Below are positions 1-11,949 of a stretch of 64,000 nucleotides of DNA, in pieces. Every line of letters starts with the position of its first letter. The stretch's first letter is position 1. Made by a program: the position numbers and the translations under genes. The notes beneath the pieces were generated by a model. That model was not told the origin of the DNA, ran no database searches, and saw only the letters and a list, made by a program, of their open reading frames with translations. This DNA is from Anaspis maculata (Eukaryota > Arthropoda > Insecta > Coleoptera > Scraptiidae), in the NCBI GenBank assembly GCA_949128115.1, contig OX421961.1, forward strand, positions 84,551,277 through 84,615,276, in the 5' to 3' direction.

Positions 1-75
1 GCCAAATTCGCCTGCATTCGGCCAGAGCAGAGCACACTTCGACGCCAGATTTAAAAAAACACCCGTTATAGTAAT

Positions 76-1125
76 AAACTGCGCAACAAATATGTTGTCG
101 CAAGGGAAAAATTGGTCCGACTTTGGATGACAATAACTTTTGAATGACACAAACTATTTCGATTTCGTTTTCACGGTTAGTGAGATCAGTCTTTCCGTTA
201 TTCACCTTCAAGAGGTGAAGATCAGGAAGCTTTATGTAAAATATTTACAGGGTGAAATGTAAAACAGTGCAAAATTTTAGCAAATTAAACGGACCCCCAT
301 TTTCAGAATAATTTTTTTTCACAAATGCAAATGGAAGGATCATAAGGCGTGATGTTTTGGCTTGCGCCCAGTTTTGGAATTTTTAGAATCGGAGCTGTGG
401 TTCTGACTTTATGATTTTTTTCCTCTTGGAGGATGCTGAGTTATTCTATCGCTACAAGAAAGACTATGTTAGCCCAGGGAGCCTGTCATCATCAAAAACG
501 AAAATTGACCATCAGCATCATGTTCAGGAGGTCAAAATCACAAGGAAAGTTTGTTTCAGTTGTGAAAATCTGATCAAATTCAATTTTTAAGAAAAACAGC
601 TGTGTCGCCCATTTCGAATAGGCCCCTTTTTTGAAGTCTTGATCAAGGTATTTCAGATGATCTGTAAGTCAAGTTTCTGAGAACCGTTTAAGCAACAATA
701 TTCGTGAATTGCAACCTCCCATCATCAGAATAACATAGTCTTCTTTGTACCGATAGGATAAATCAGCATCTTACAAGAGAAAAAAATCATAAAGTCAGAA
801 CCATACTTCCGATTTCAAAAATTTTGAAACTGGGCGCAAGCTGAAACATAACGCTTCATAATCCTTTCATTTGCATTTGAGAAAAAAAATTATTCTGAAA
901 ATGGGGGTCCGTTTAATTTGCTAAAATTTTGTACTGTTTTACATTTCACCCTGTAGATATTTTATATGGAGCATCCAGATCTTCACTTCCTGAACGTGAA
1001 GAACGGAAAGACTGACCTCGCTAACCGTCAAAATAGAATCAAAATGGTTCTTGTCATTCAAAAGTTATTGGGGTCCAAACTCGGACCAATTTTTCCCTCG
1101 CGACAACATATTTGTTGCGCAGTTT
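76..1125. repeat. 1.05-kb foldback (long imperfect inverted repeat)
   Basis: The first ~400 bases (from 76) reappear as a reverse complement ending at 1125. The outer ends AAACTGCGCAACAAATATG and its complement match, and the similarity continues inward to about 475 and 735 with scattered substitutions and small indels. The unpaired centre is ~260 bases. Each arm carries an internal CAGGGTGAAATGTAAAACAG block (about 248 and 940), the same CAGGGTG core that ends several other palindromes in this window. I see no transposase frame inside. Most likely a non-autonomous foldback DNA element; family unknown. Confidence 0.75.
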
Positions 1126-2595
1126 AGTTTTCGACATACTTGAAATAATGATTAGTAGGTAGGTACTCAGTAATTGGGTCTTGGTGATGAAGTGCACCCG
1201 AGAGGGCTCCACGAATTTGATAATTCCAAAAGTAGAAATGGAACGACGCATTAAAAACGAACGCAAAGTAATAAGAAAGCGTAAAAACACTGTAGTTTTC
1301 GCCTAAAAATATTCAATAATGGCGCAACGAGAAGAACCAGTCCATCTCCCCACCTTGCGGTGTGTGTAATAGGAAGCCTCGCCCCAAAAAAAAGGTCTTC
1401 GCAGCAATAAATCATTTTGGTACATTATTACAAAAAGTACACATAAAACACGTACACACATCATACAATAAGAAGTATCGTTATTGTTTTATTAGCTTGG
1501 AAACTGTTTGAAACTTGCTTGGCAAAAAATTAATAATGATGGTACCTACTCTAAAACTTCAATGAAGTGATATCGGAACATATTTGCCAAATGTGACCTG
1601 AGATAAAATAAGTAGTCATTTATGCAAAAAAAGAGGCAATGAAATAAAAAGAGAAACTGTGTGTGACACGTAAGAATACCTCTTATCTGCGATTTGCCGT
1701 AAAAATGGGAGATTATTTGACTAGTTTGAAAGGCACGAGCAGAGCGAATGTTTGGAATATGACCTTTTCGATGTAGAAATTAGGGGTGAATAGTTTAATC
1801 TCCATCATGCCAATTTTACGTCAGTTAATACCATTGTACCGTTAAGGGCAGTCTTAGCCCCATAACTCGGCTAGCCTGAACGGGTGCCTTGTTTTTTTTT
1901 TGTAAAAAGCAAATATCTGATTATTTCTGTGCAAGCTCAGCTTTATACGAAAAATGCCCACCTTGGTAGTAATATAGAGCATTTTGCAAAGTATGTATGA
2001 TTTGCATGCGCGTACCACTTCTTTACAGTTGTTGGTTGCGTCAGAAAAAAAATCATATCTAAAAAAGTCCTAGATCAAATTTTTTTCTTTTGAAAAATTC
2101 TGCAATACTTTGGCTCCAATCGGTTCGCTGGTTGTATATAGAAAACTGTGAAAATAAAAATTTTCCCCGCTGATTGAAAATCATGCTGCATTCATAGCCG
2201 ATAAAAATGTTTATAAGCCTTATAAATAAATAATAAACCGTTGTTTCTCAATAGCTGTCACACTGTGACAAAGGTCTGGATATGTCCAATTTAAAAAAAA
2301 AATTAGGCACAAAGCTTCATTAGATCCAAAGATATGATGATGGAAAGGCTGATACCCATGCGTTTTCTCCATTTTAAATGAGTTTCACGAGTTGTGCATT
2401 CTTTTTTTGTTGTTAAAGATTGTTTATATTTGACCGATCATCTTTAAACGTCGTCGGTATCAACCTGCAATAGTTAAGATTCGATTAGCGAAAGACTGAA
2501 CTGGATATATTGAACCGTTCAAAAGATACGGAAGATTTAGTTGAATTGTGTTGAGAAACAAGGAACAAGAAAAAAAAATAAGCACGAAAAAAAAA
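1126..2595. other. No gene seen; AT-rich intergenic DNA
   Basis: No reading frame with recognisable protein similarity, no repeat pair and no RNA-like structure stands out. The sequence is AT-rich with many short homopolymer runs. Confidence 0.5.
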
Positions 2596-2687
2596 GCGGC
2601 CACAAATATCCTCCGCCACTACGTTTGGCGAGGCTTAAAAAGTGGCCACAAATAGCCTCCGCCACTACGTCTGGCGAGGCTTAAAAA
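2596..2687. repeat. Two-copy 46-bp tandem repeat
   Basis: Two adjacent 46-base units (2596-2641 and 2642-2687) share the core CTCCGCCACTACGT and GGCGAGGCTTAAAAA and differ at only a few positions. The second unit ends six bases before the target duplication of the hAT-like element that starts at 2701. Confidence 0.85.
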
Positions 2688-2700
2688 GAATAGTGAGCAC

Positions 2701-4618
2701 TAGTGTTGCCGTCTAGAGTTAGACTTTCTAGACTCTTGTCTTGAAAAGGCGTCAAGACTCAGACAAGACCTCTAGAAACTCTTGTCTTGAAATTTCCAGA
2801 CAAGACAAGAGTAGGGCTGTCAAGATCAAGAGTCTTGATTAGACTCTTGAGAAGAAAAAATTTGAAAAAAAAATCAGATAAATTACTCTCCGTTGATGGT
2901 TTTTATTTTCTACTAAATGTGTGATTAGCTTGGAGATTCCTCACAGAGTTTATTGACAACATAAAATAACATAAATAAGAGTACACGGTATGACAAAATG
3001 CTATTCAAAACTGTATTTACTTGAAATGAAAATGCTTGCAATGCCAAAGTACCGAGATCACTACAGACGATATAAAATATCTCGTCTCAAAAGTCCCTAC
3101 TTTTTTCAGAAAAAAAAATCTGGGAATTTGGGTGTTCAAATTGGGAGAATAATAAATTATGTATTGACCGTTGTTGTCAGGCTGTGTCTGATAGGCAGTC
3201 TACAGTCCATGAATATTCACTAGATATGATAAAAAATTAGGAAAAACAAAACAACACATAGGAGCATCTTTCTGTATATTGTGAATTATATATATCAGAA
3301 GACAATCTGATTCTCGGTTTGTGGTGGCAGTTCAATAAAAATTTATCAATTTTGCATCAGAGAACGGGAAAGCGTTGCCCAGGGAGATGCCATGTCGAAT
3401 TATGTTGACATGGCGTCTTGTGATTATAATAATACATATATTCACATGACATCTCCTTCAGACTCTGTATGTCTCTACTGTTTTTTCCGGTTCTCATGCG
3501 AAAGTTTCGTTTAAGTGATTTTTTTTCAAATGCTGCTTCAACATCTTAATTTTTAATTCTTCGAAAAATAGCTGCGCCTTCTCAGATCGCAACTTCTAAG
3601 AAATTAGGTAACTCGATGAGGCTCGATGAGACAAAGTGTTTCTTGCCAATAAAAGGAAAATGATCCAGACAACATGCTGCTGCCAGATATCCTTCCAATG
3701 TACCAAGGCAAAATACCGATCAAGCTGATGCTCTTCTCACAACTTGAGTGAAGTTAGTCTTCTTGCCCGCGTCAGGTTGACACAAGCGGGAGCCTGACAC
3801 AGATCTGCATATAGTCGGTATATTTTCGACAAAAATTTATGACCACGTCCGCACCACGACATCTGGGAACTCTGGGTCCTGCTTAAACTTGATTATTTGC
3901 ATTTCTTTGTCCAGCAGCAATGTTTCGAACACCAAACAGCAAAAAAATAATATTGAAGTTGATTGTTTGGCTTTTTTTTGACTTTGACTCTTTTGTTGAC
4001 TGTTTCTTGACGTTTATGTGGCAACCTGGTATTGTTCTTGGCTTGCTTATTCACTCAATTCGAGCCGATGGACTGCGGTGAGTTAAATTAAAGCCAGATT
4101 TTTTGAGTACATTTTGATATGAACAGTAGTTGACTATATTTATTCAGGCATCAACCTACGGCTATAAAATCGTATCTTGTCATTTTATATAAGACTCAAT
4201 CGCAGAAATACGTCTCCTAACAGGTCGGAGGTGGCGGTGGCAACCTTTTTTTTCAGCATTCACACCAATGATAAATTTCAGTGACAATAAAAGTGGGTCT
4301 TTGTTTTGAAATTTGAGCTTGAGTATACCCAAGTAGAATATTTTATTGAAGCGCAGTCTCTTTACGAAGGGTACTCCTTGCTCCTCACAGTCACAGTTTC
4401 TCTATTTTCCTTGCTAAAAGATGTTTATATTTCTGTCACGTATTTTTATTGGAAGAAGGGGTTTTATAGTAATTCAATTTCAAGAGTCTTTCTAGACTCT
4501 TGAAAAATTTCCATCAAGAGTTAGAGTCTTGTCTTGAAATTATGAAATTATCTTGATATTTCAAGACAAGACAAGAATAGGGCAACTATCGTCTTGTCTT
4601 GTCTAGACGGCAACACTA
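2701..4618. mobile_element. hAT-like DNA transposon, 1.9 kb, no intact transposase
   Basis: The ends are perfect 17-bp terminal inverted repeats, TAGTGTTGCCGTCTAGA at 2701 and its complement ending at 4618. They are flanked by an 8-bp direct duplication with one mismatch (GTGAGCAC at 2693-2700, GTGAGCGC at 4619-4626). An 8-bp duplication and TAGTG-type ends are characteristic of the hAT superfamily. The subterminal 150-200 bases at both ends are full of TCTTGTCTTG/CAAGACAAGA repeats, as expected of transposase binding sites. Internal frames are short (77 aa and 65 aa at most, not starting with ATG) and I recognise no BED finger or hAT dimerisation domain. It is therefore probably a non-autonomous or decayed copy. 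Confidence 0.8.
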
Positions 4619-4626
4619 GTGAGCGC

Positions 4627-5104
4627 GAAAGCGACAAAATTCTGCAGTTGATATTCATATTTTTGTTTATACAGGGTGTTCGCTGTTCGCAAAACTTGGA
4701 GTAGAGAATTCACCTTTCTCGCTGTCATGGAAAAATGTGAATTGTCATGCGCGGCAAAACTGCGGGAGTTAGCTGAGGACCCTAGATTTCAAAAATTGTC
4801 GACCGCGAGTGCGAGTGAGGACATAACCCAACTTTTTCGTTCAATTTTTTACTTCCAAGTTCCACTCAACCACTTTACTTGTGTAATTTCCGTACGATGC
4901 ACGGCAGGAAGAACAGCAAAATAGCCGAATTGACTTTGATGTTGACGTTGCACGTCTGAAAATTGACATCGCTGCCAAAGCTGCCAGTGCCAACCTCGTG
5001 CCACCAAAACAACCAAAACCGGTATTGCACATGACACCTGTAACTTTTTGAATAACGGAAAGGGTGAATTGAACAGCAGATAGAGAAATGCTCTAGAAGT
5101 CATA
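4627..5104 (+). other. Possible decayed coding fragment
   Basis: An ATG-started frame at about 4727 begins MEKCELSCAAKLRELAED. In another frame (about 4890-5050) there is a charged stretch containing RIDFDVDVARLKIDIAAKA. The two could be exons or frameshifted parts of an old transposon ORF, but I recognise neither. A single TACAGGGTG end lies at 4670. Function unknown; it may be chance. Confidence 0.15.
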
Positions 5105-5248
5105 CCTCGGGTTCCATCAAAATTTTAAAAGCAGATTAAATCTATCACGCTGATAATTGCTATGCACCAGCCAATAGGATGACCAGTTGCTTGGTTACTA
5201 TCAGAGTGATAAAGTTATCGCGTTGATAAAAGTTTGGTTGAACCCGAG
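5105..5248 (+). mobile_element. 144-bp MITE, family A copy 1
   Basis: A short element with complementary ends (CCTCGGGTTCCA and TGAACCCGAG) and two internal blocks that pair, TCTATCACGCTGATA and GATAAAGTTATCGCG. The same element is present in reverse orientation at 61275-61419 with roughly 85-90% matching bases by eye. Two separate copies in 64 kb with the same ends show that this is a mobile repeat. No coding capacity. Superfamily not determined, because the target duplication is not clear. Confidence 0.8.
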
Positions 5249-5254
5249 ACCAGA

Positions 5255-5735
5255 AAAATGTTGAAAAAAGTTAATGATTTTTATTTTTGGAAATATTGAG
5301 GGTCCAAAGGTGATCCTTCAACCTTTTCTTATTTCGTCATTTTGGAAGAATTTAGCAAACTCTTTTAATGTTTTGGTTGTGTTTAGTGTACAGGGTGAGT
5401 CATAAAACCTAAAAGTTTTGAAAATGCTCATGAAATATTCTAGAAGTTATAAAACTGATGTAGAGCAACAAATAACACAAATAGTTCCCATGTGAAATTT
5501 TCTGCATGCATTTTTGAAGAAAACTGGATTTTCAGGACTTACGATTCACCCTGTATTGTAAATAAAAATCAAAACACATTCAAAGGTTCAAAAACATTGC
5601 TTTTTGGTCTGTTGAAAATAGAATACTAAAATCTTTCAAAATAAGGAAAATAGAAAGGGTCGAAGGACCACTTTTTGCCCCTCCATATTTTCAAAAACAA
5701 AAGCCCTAGATTTTTGTCAACTATTTTGTAATACT
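5255..5735. repeat. Nested palindrome with inner TACAGGGTG element
   Basis: The inner part (5391-5553, 163 bp) starts CAGGGTGAGTC and ends GATTCACCCTG, flanked by TA on both sides. Outside it the symmetry continues. The stretch reading GAGGGTCCAAAGGTGATCC near 5300 has its complement near 5670 (GGACCACTTTTTGCCCCTC), with arms running out to about 5255 and 5735. Probably a TIR element nested at the centre of an older foldback, or one element with composite arms. Confidence 0.65.
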
Positions 5736-6603
5736 TTTGAAGCATTTCCATGATTGCGATTCAATTCTAATCCAACTCTCTACCTCAATTCATAAGCCAG
5801 TATTGGCCTCGCGAAAAGTGGGCATACTGACTGGTCAACCCTGTATACGAAATGACTAGAATTAAATAATACACGTCACAATCACATTTATACCGCTATC
5901 ACTTGTTTAATCATTGACAACGGTGTACAAAACAAATCGATCTTGTTTGTTTTGGACAAACATAGAGTCCGAAAATGAGGTTATCTATGTGGTGAGTCCT
6001 AAAAGAAGGACGAGAGTTGAGTGAAAAATTAAGTTCTTATCTGGTGGGTCTAAAAAAAAAACGAAGGTACTTGAGTCAAAAATCAGTCCGTAAGTTCCTA
6101 TCAGAATCGGCGGGTGAATTGCCCTGTAACCAAAATCACACGACGTTGAAAACCAAACAAAATCTTTGGGCATTTGATCAATAATTAAAATTGATTATTA
6201 CCGTAATTACACGGTGTGGTTTGATACATGAAGCTAAAAAAATTATGAAGTAAATTCATGAAACTTCTGATAGCTGAAAAATTACTAAGTACAAATAATA
6301 AATATTCATTGGAGACTGATTTTAATTGTAGATATGTGGACCTTTGTTGACCTTGTTTCAGAACCAAACTAATTTGACTTCAAGTCATCCCTGGTAGGTA
6401 CATCTACACGCGCCTTTATTCCCAATCGTCCTAACTTGAGCTTCGACTTGAACCTTATGAGATTATCTTTTGCCTCCGTGGCTTTTATCGCTCTTGGATA
6501 ATTTATTTTGGGTGCCTACTCTTTCAAATGAAAAATTTCGAATTTATCGGATCAATCTTTCAACTGTAAGTACTTATGCTCCAAAACTCAAAATGCTACA
6601 GTC
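5736..6603. other. No gene seen
   Basis: AT-rich DNA with only short frames. An isolated CCCTGTATA end at about 5836 resembles the TACAGGGTG family, but I found no partner for it. Confidence 0.45.
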
Positions 6604-6800
6604 CTGTCGGTGAATCGGCGAATCGGTGAAAGGGCGAGTCGGTGAAACGTCCTGTTGGTGAAGCGGCGAGTCGGTGAAATGTTCACAGTTGGTGAATTGT
6701 TCTTACTGGCGTGTCGGTGAAGGTGAAATGTCCAGTTGGTGAGTTGTTCTTCCGGTGAATCGGCTTTTCGATGAGTTGGTTGTCGGTGAAATGTCCGTAT
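6604..6800. repeat. Degenerate minisatellite with GTCGGTGAA core
   Basis: The motif GTCGGTGAA, or close variants such as TTGGTGAAG and CCGGTGAATCGG, recurs every 10-25 bases, often followed by ATGTCC. The period is irregular, so this is an eroded minisatellite and not a clean array. Short reading frames here simply reflect the repetition. Confidence 0.7.
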
Positions 6801-8364
6801 TCCGAAGAATTTGATGGGAATACAAAATATAGCTCCAAACAATTATTTGGTTACTAAAAGTCAGGTGAGACAGCCTTTATTTTTGCCTGTAGAACACATT
6901 TCACCGGAACTGTCAGTTTTTTGTTTTGTAATACATATACCGCCCTGGACTCTGGATGCTATACTTTCGAAACACCCTGTATAAGTTGAGATGCCTTTTC
7001 TGTACAACAAAGCTATAGCGACACGAGTCGTGCCATAATCCAATACCGACGGTTGAGAAATGCTGCTCATAATTAGTGCTTCAAAAAATTACAAAATCAA
7101 GATCACATTCTAACTAACAGAGTTCAAAAGGTCCACACCGATCAACTCTTGTCAAGTAGCGAAAAGTTTACCCAGCAGGGTGTCCCTGGCTTCAGCCGGC
7201 GATCCGCAACGTTCCATCATCCCATCTCCTTCCACCTAACGTCCATCTCAGTGGCGAGTGACGTGTCCGAAGAACGAACGTGAAATTGCCGCAATAAAAC
7301 AAAGAATTCGTTCTCCATTTTCATTTACGTTACATCACTTTAAATTACGCACACATACACCATACTGCCTCTAAAAATTTTTCTGGTCTCCTGATGTTAT
7401 ACCTACACTTAATTATTTGTCAAAAGTAATAATCGCTCGATACATCAAATTCAATTCAAAGTCGATGTGTTTTCATAGCAGGGTATGTATTCCTATATAT
7501 CAATATTCTGTAAGAATGTGACTCGTTTTTTTCTTTCTTTTAAATCGATTACGACAATTACGTCAGTAAAATGTGATTGAATAATAAATTTGTTCCTAAA
7601 TATTTGATTGATATTGAAGTTTGAGCTCTGGATGGATTGGAATCTAAGTTCGTGGTATCAATCATTTTGATTAAAATTTCGATGCAACTTTGAAGAATGT
7701 GCGGCAATAAATTCTAGCGGGTCAAGTGTTTATGAAAACATTTAAATGTAAATTCGACTTTGGAAAAATATCAATCATTTTGCACAGGGATAATCATTAC
7801 GGGCAACAGTCTTTATAGTGCAAGCGGTATCTACATGGGTATCAAAAAACACCCCATACTACATACTACATTTTGAGTCAGGGCAACGAAATTTGGCATC
7901 TGCGAACTTTATACCGATACAAGTGATTTGATCCGCAGCACTCAAAATTTCGTCCCTTAGAGGGCGAATGGGCGCCCTCCAATCCTTCAAACTTTGAAGA
8001 AGATGCAAGAAATTTCACAAAACCAACGTTAAGCATCGTCAAGTTTTTTTGAAGTGAAACTTCTATTCTCGCGCCTAGATCACAACACACAACTAACGCA
8101 GAACCACACATATGGGAGTGAAATTGGTTCATAGCATCAGTGGTTGTAACGAACGCCTGTAACGTTGTCTTGTCTGACCTTGGGGCAACCAGCGTCGTCC
8201 CAGGAAATGGAAGAATAAGCTGTTTCGCCGCGTTCGGTTCTATTTTTTACTAATCGCCGGCACTGGACTGCTCCTCGTGTTGTCGTACTGTTGGCCCGAC
8301 ATTAATGGCTCTCGACTTGGCTTGAATAGATTCGAGCGGATGTATTTTATTATAGGGATAGGGA
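6801..8364. other. No gene seen
   Basis: A lone ACACCCTGTATA end lies at about 6971. The remainder is low-complexity AT-rich sequence. Frames up to 84 aa lack recognisable similarity. Confidence 0.45.
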
Positions 8365-8372
8365 GGTATATT

Positions 8373-8580
8373 CAGGGCCGGGCCTAGCAGGCGTGCAGTG
8401 CGTTCCGGCGCGCTGGTGGGTATGGCAGGCGGCAAGTCATAGGGGCGGTAATATAATAATAAAGTTGAATTTCGAAGGATTCTTTTCATTCCCGCATTTG
8501 GTGGGGCTCTCCACTGCCGGTGAGGGAGGCGGCAATTTGTCGGTGGCACGCAGGCGGCAAATAGGCCAAGCCCGGCCCTG
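8373..8580. mobile_element. 208-bp hAT-type MITE
   Basis: The ends CAGGGCCGGGC and GCCCGGCCCTG are complementary and typical of hAT-derived MITEs. They are flanked by an 8-bp duplication with one mismatch, GGTATATT (8365-8372) and GGTATACT (8581-8588). The interior is GC-richer than its surroundings and contains several GGCGGCAA repeats. It has no transposase and must have been moved in trans. Confidence 0.85.
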
Positions 8581-8588
8581 GGTATACT

Positions 8589-9699
8589 CTTCAACGGACG
8601 TTTACAATTCAAAAATAAAATCGAATTTCGCACACCCAAATGTAGACACAACTTTCAGGTACCTATGTACCTATTAAGCAGGAAAGCAGGGGTATATGAT
8701 TAAAGCCCAGAGGGGAAAAGGAATTTTCGACAATTGAGGCTGAAACAGTTGCTTAATGTTCTAGATGTTAGCTGATTGTATAGCAATGATATTATACTGG
8801 TTTGATAATCAAATTTTTATGTTTGAAAATTGATTTTTGACATTATTCTTCGTTAATTTTCTGAATGGTTTGATTTCACCTCAATTAAATGTGACATTCT
8901 AAATATAAGTACGGTGGCGAGCACATAACTGGAAATACTCATATCAATTCTGTCAATATTTCAATTTAACCTACGGCCTTATTTTGATTGGAGAAGATAA
9001 TATCGTAGGAACTCTAGAACCACGTAGTTACCTGAAATCACATTCACGAGGTACCTACCTACATACCTATGTGAATACCTATGTATTTTATATTTTTTCA
9101 ATTAAAATTAATACCGGATCGAGTTTTACAAACGACATTCTTATACTTTGTGGAGATTATTAAATTGCCATGCTGTGCCTGTCAGAACACAGTTTCCACC
9201 GTGCTGTAATATAACGGGGAAAATCGTACAGTAAGAAAATCCGTCACGATGTCACATTCGCATAATTATTTGTGGAGAATATTATTGATGAAAATAGATA
9301 TTTATTGTATTAGGGATATGAGTGAGACTTCATGTGACAGAGAATGGGAGTTGAAACGCCGAGCGCAGCGAGAAAAAAAACAAAAGAAGTCTAATCGTGA
9401 AAAAATCATGTCGAAAGTATTCTGCCCTTTGAGTGACTCATAATAATACACGGAACGATGAATGTGTGTTTAAGCCTCCTCTTCCAGGACTATGATGAGG
9501 TGAAGTGAGGAAGCGGGCTAAGAGTATGTGCGTAATAATGTCATCGGATGGCGTTGGTGTATAAGAGCTAGACTGGTACCGGCAGTTCAACCCTCTGACA
9601 GACAGACGTCGCTACTTGTGCTCGACATTGGTACTTGGGTATTACCCACCAATGTTTCTGAACATATTTTCTGATGCATCCTAAGCACTCATTGAAATG
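8589..9699. other. No gene seen
   Basis: AT-rich sequence containing a run of CTACCTACATACCTATG-like repeats near 9050-9085. No coding similarity recognised. The first satellite-like bases appear at about 9700. Confidence 0.45.
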
Positions 9700-11949
9700 T
9701 GAACATAGAAATCCGTAGGAGATAAACACACGGAAATATCATCACCGCTTGGAGCCCCTCCTGATTGTGTTTTCTGATGAACCCTAATCGATTTTGATTC
9801 CGGAACATTCCACAGAACGCATTCAAGTTGTCTGTTGTGCTTTTCAGCATGAAAAATGTTTTTCATCAAAAAAATTAAATCGTTTCTGACCGAAAAAGCG
9901 TTTTAGGCGGCGTAAACCTCCACAAAACATTTTTCTTCGATCTGACTCTAATTTTACCTTTCAAAAAATGAATTTTTGAGTTTTCATCTCTGGGTGATTA
10001 GAATACGTTTCCAGGTGTCGGTTTGACCCGCTGAAGCCAAATTCAACGACAATTTTTTTATGTCCCCTACACCCCCTGCAAAACACCCGCAAAAAAATTT
10101 AAAAACCATTATTAGTCGTTCCACGAATCTTCAAAAGAGCTTGCAGCGCATGGAGCAATTCCTCCTTCTTCCTTCCTCCCATTCGAAATTTTTTGAACTT
10201 GGATGGATACGTTACAACATTGTCTGGTACACCGAACCACCCATAAATACGTCGACATAAAAGGCCATGAGAGATAAACACACGAAAATATTATCATCCA
10301 TTGCAGCCCCTAATGATTGTGTTTTTCAATTAATCCTGATCGATTTTGATTTTCAAACACAAAAAAGAACGTATTAAAGTCGTCCGTTGTGGTTTTCCGC
10401 ATGGAAAGTGTTTATCATCAAAAAAATTTAATTTTTCTCAACCGAAAAAGCGTTTTGGCCGGCGTAAGCCTTTACAAGACATTTTTCTTACTTCTGACTC
10501 TAATTTTCTTTTTCAAAATATGAATTTCCCAGTTTTCATTTCTAGATGATTAGAACACGTTTCCAGGTGTCAGATTGACCCGCTGAAGCCAAATTCAACT
10601 GCGATTTTTTCATGTCCCCCACCTTATTCCAGAACACCTTCAACAAAATTTGAAAACCATTTTTTTTCGTTCCATGAATCTTCAAAAGAACTTGCAGCGT
10701 ATGGAGCAATTCCCATTTTGTCCTTCCTCCCATTTGAACTTTTTTGAACTTGGATGGATACGTTCCAATATTGTCCGGTACACCGAACCACCCATAAATA
10801 CGTCGACATAAAAGGCCATGAGAGATAAACACACGAAAATATTATCACCGATTTCGGCCCCTAATGATTGTGTTTTTCAATTAATCCTGATCGATTTTGA
10901 TTTTCAAACACAAAAAAGAACGTATTAGAGTCGTCCGTTGTGGTTTTCCGCATGGAAAGTGTTTATCATCAAGAAAATTGAATTTTTCTCAACTGAAAAA
11001 GCGTTTTGGCCGGCGTAAGCCTTTACAAGACATTTTTCTTACTTCTGACTCTAATTTTATTTTTCAAAATATGAATTTCCCAGTTTTCATTTCTAGATGA
11101 TTAGAACACGTTTCCAGGTGTCAGATTGACCCACTGAAGCCAAATTCAACTGCGATTTTTTCATGTCCCCCACCTTATTCCAGAACACCTTCAACAAAAT
11201 TTGAAAACCATTTTTTTTCGTTCCATAAATCTTCAAAAGAACTTGCAGCGTATGGAGCAATTCCCATTTTGTCCTTCCTCCCATTTGAACTTTTTTGAAC
11301 TTGGATGGATACGTTCCAATATTGTCCGGTACACCGAACCACCCATAAATACGTCGACATAAAAGGCCATGAGAGATAAACACACGAAAATATTATCACC
11401 CATTTCGGCCCCTAATGATTGTGTTTTTCAATTAATCCTGATCGATTTTGATTTTCAAACACAAAAAAGAACGTATTAAAGTCGTCCGTTGTGGTTTTCC
11501 GCATGGAAAGTGTTTATCATCAAGAAAATTGAATTTTTCTCAACTGAAAAAGCGTTTTGGCCGGCGTAAGCCTTTACAAGACATTTTTCTTACTTCTGAC
11601 TCTAATTTTATTTTTCAAAATATGAATTTCCCAGTTTTCATTTCTAGATGATTAGAACACGTTTCCAGGTGTCAGATTGACCCACTGAAGCCAAATTCAA
11701 CTGCGATTTTTTCATGTCCCCCACCTTATTCCAGAACACCTTCAACAAAATTTGAAAACCATTTTTTTTCGTTCCATGAATCTTCAAAAGAACTTGCAGC
11801 GTATGGAGCAATTCCCATTTTGTCCTTCCTCCCATTTGAACTTTTTTGAACTTGGATGGATACGTTCCAATATTGTCCGGTACACCGAACCACCCATAAA
11901 TACGTCGACATAAAAGGCCATGAGAGATAAACACACGAAAATATTATCA

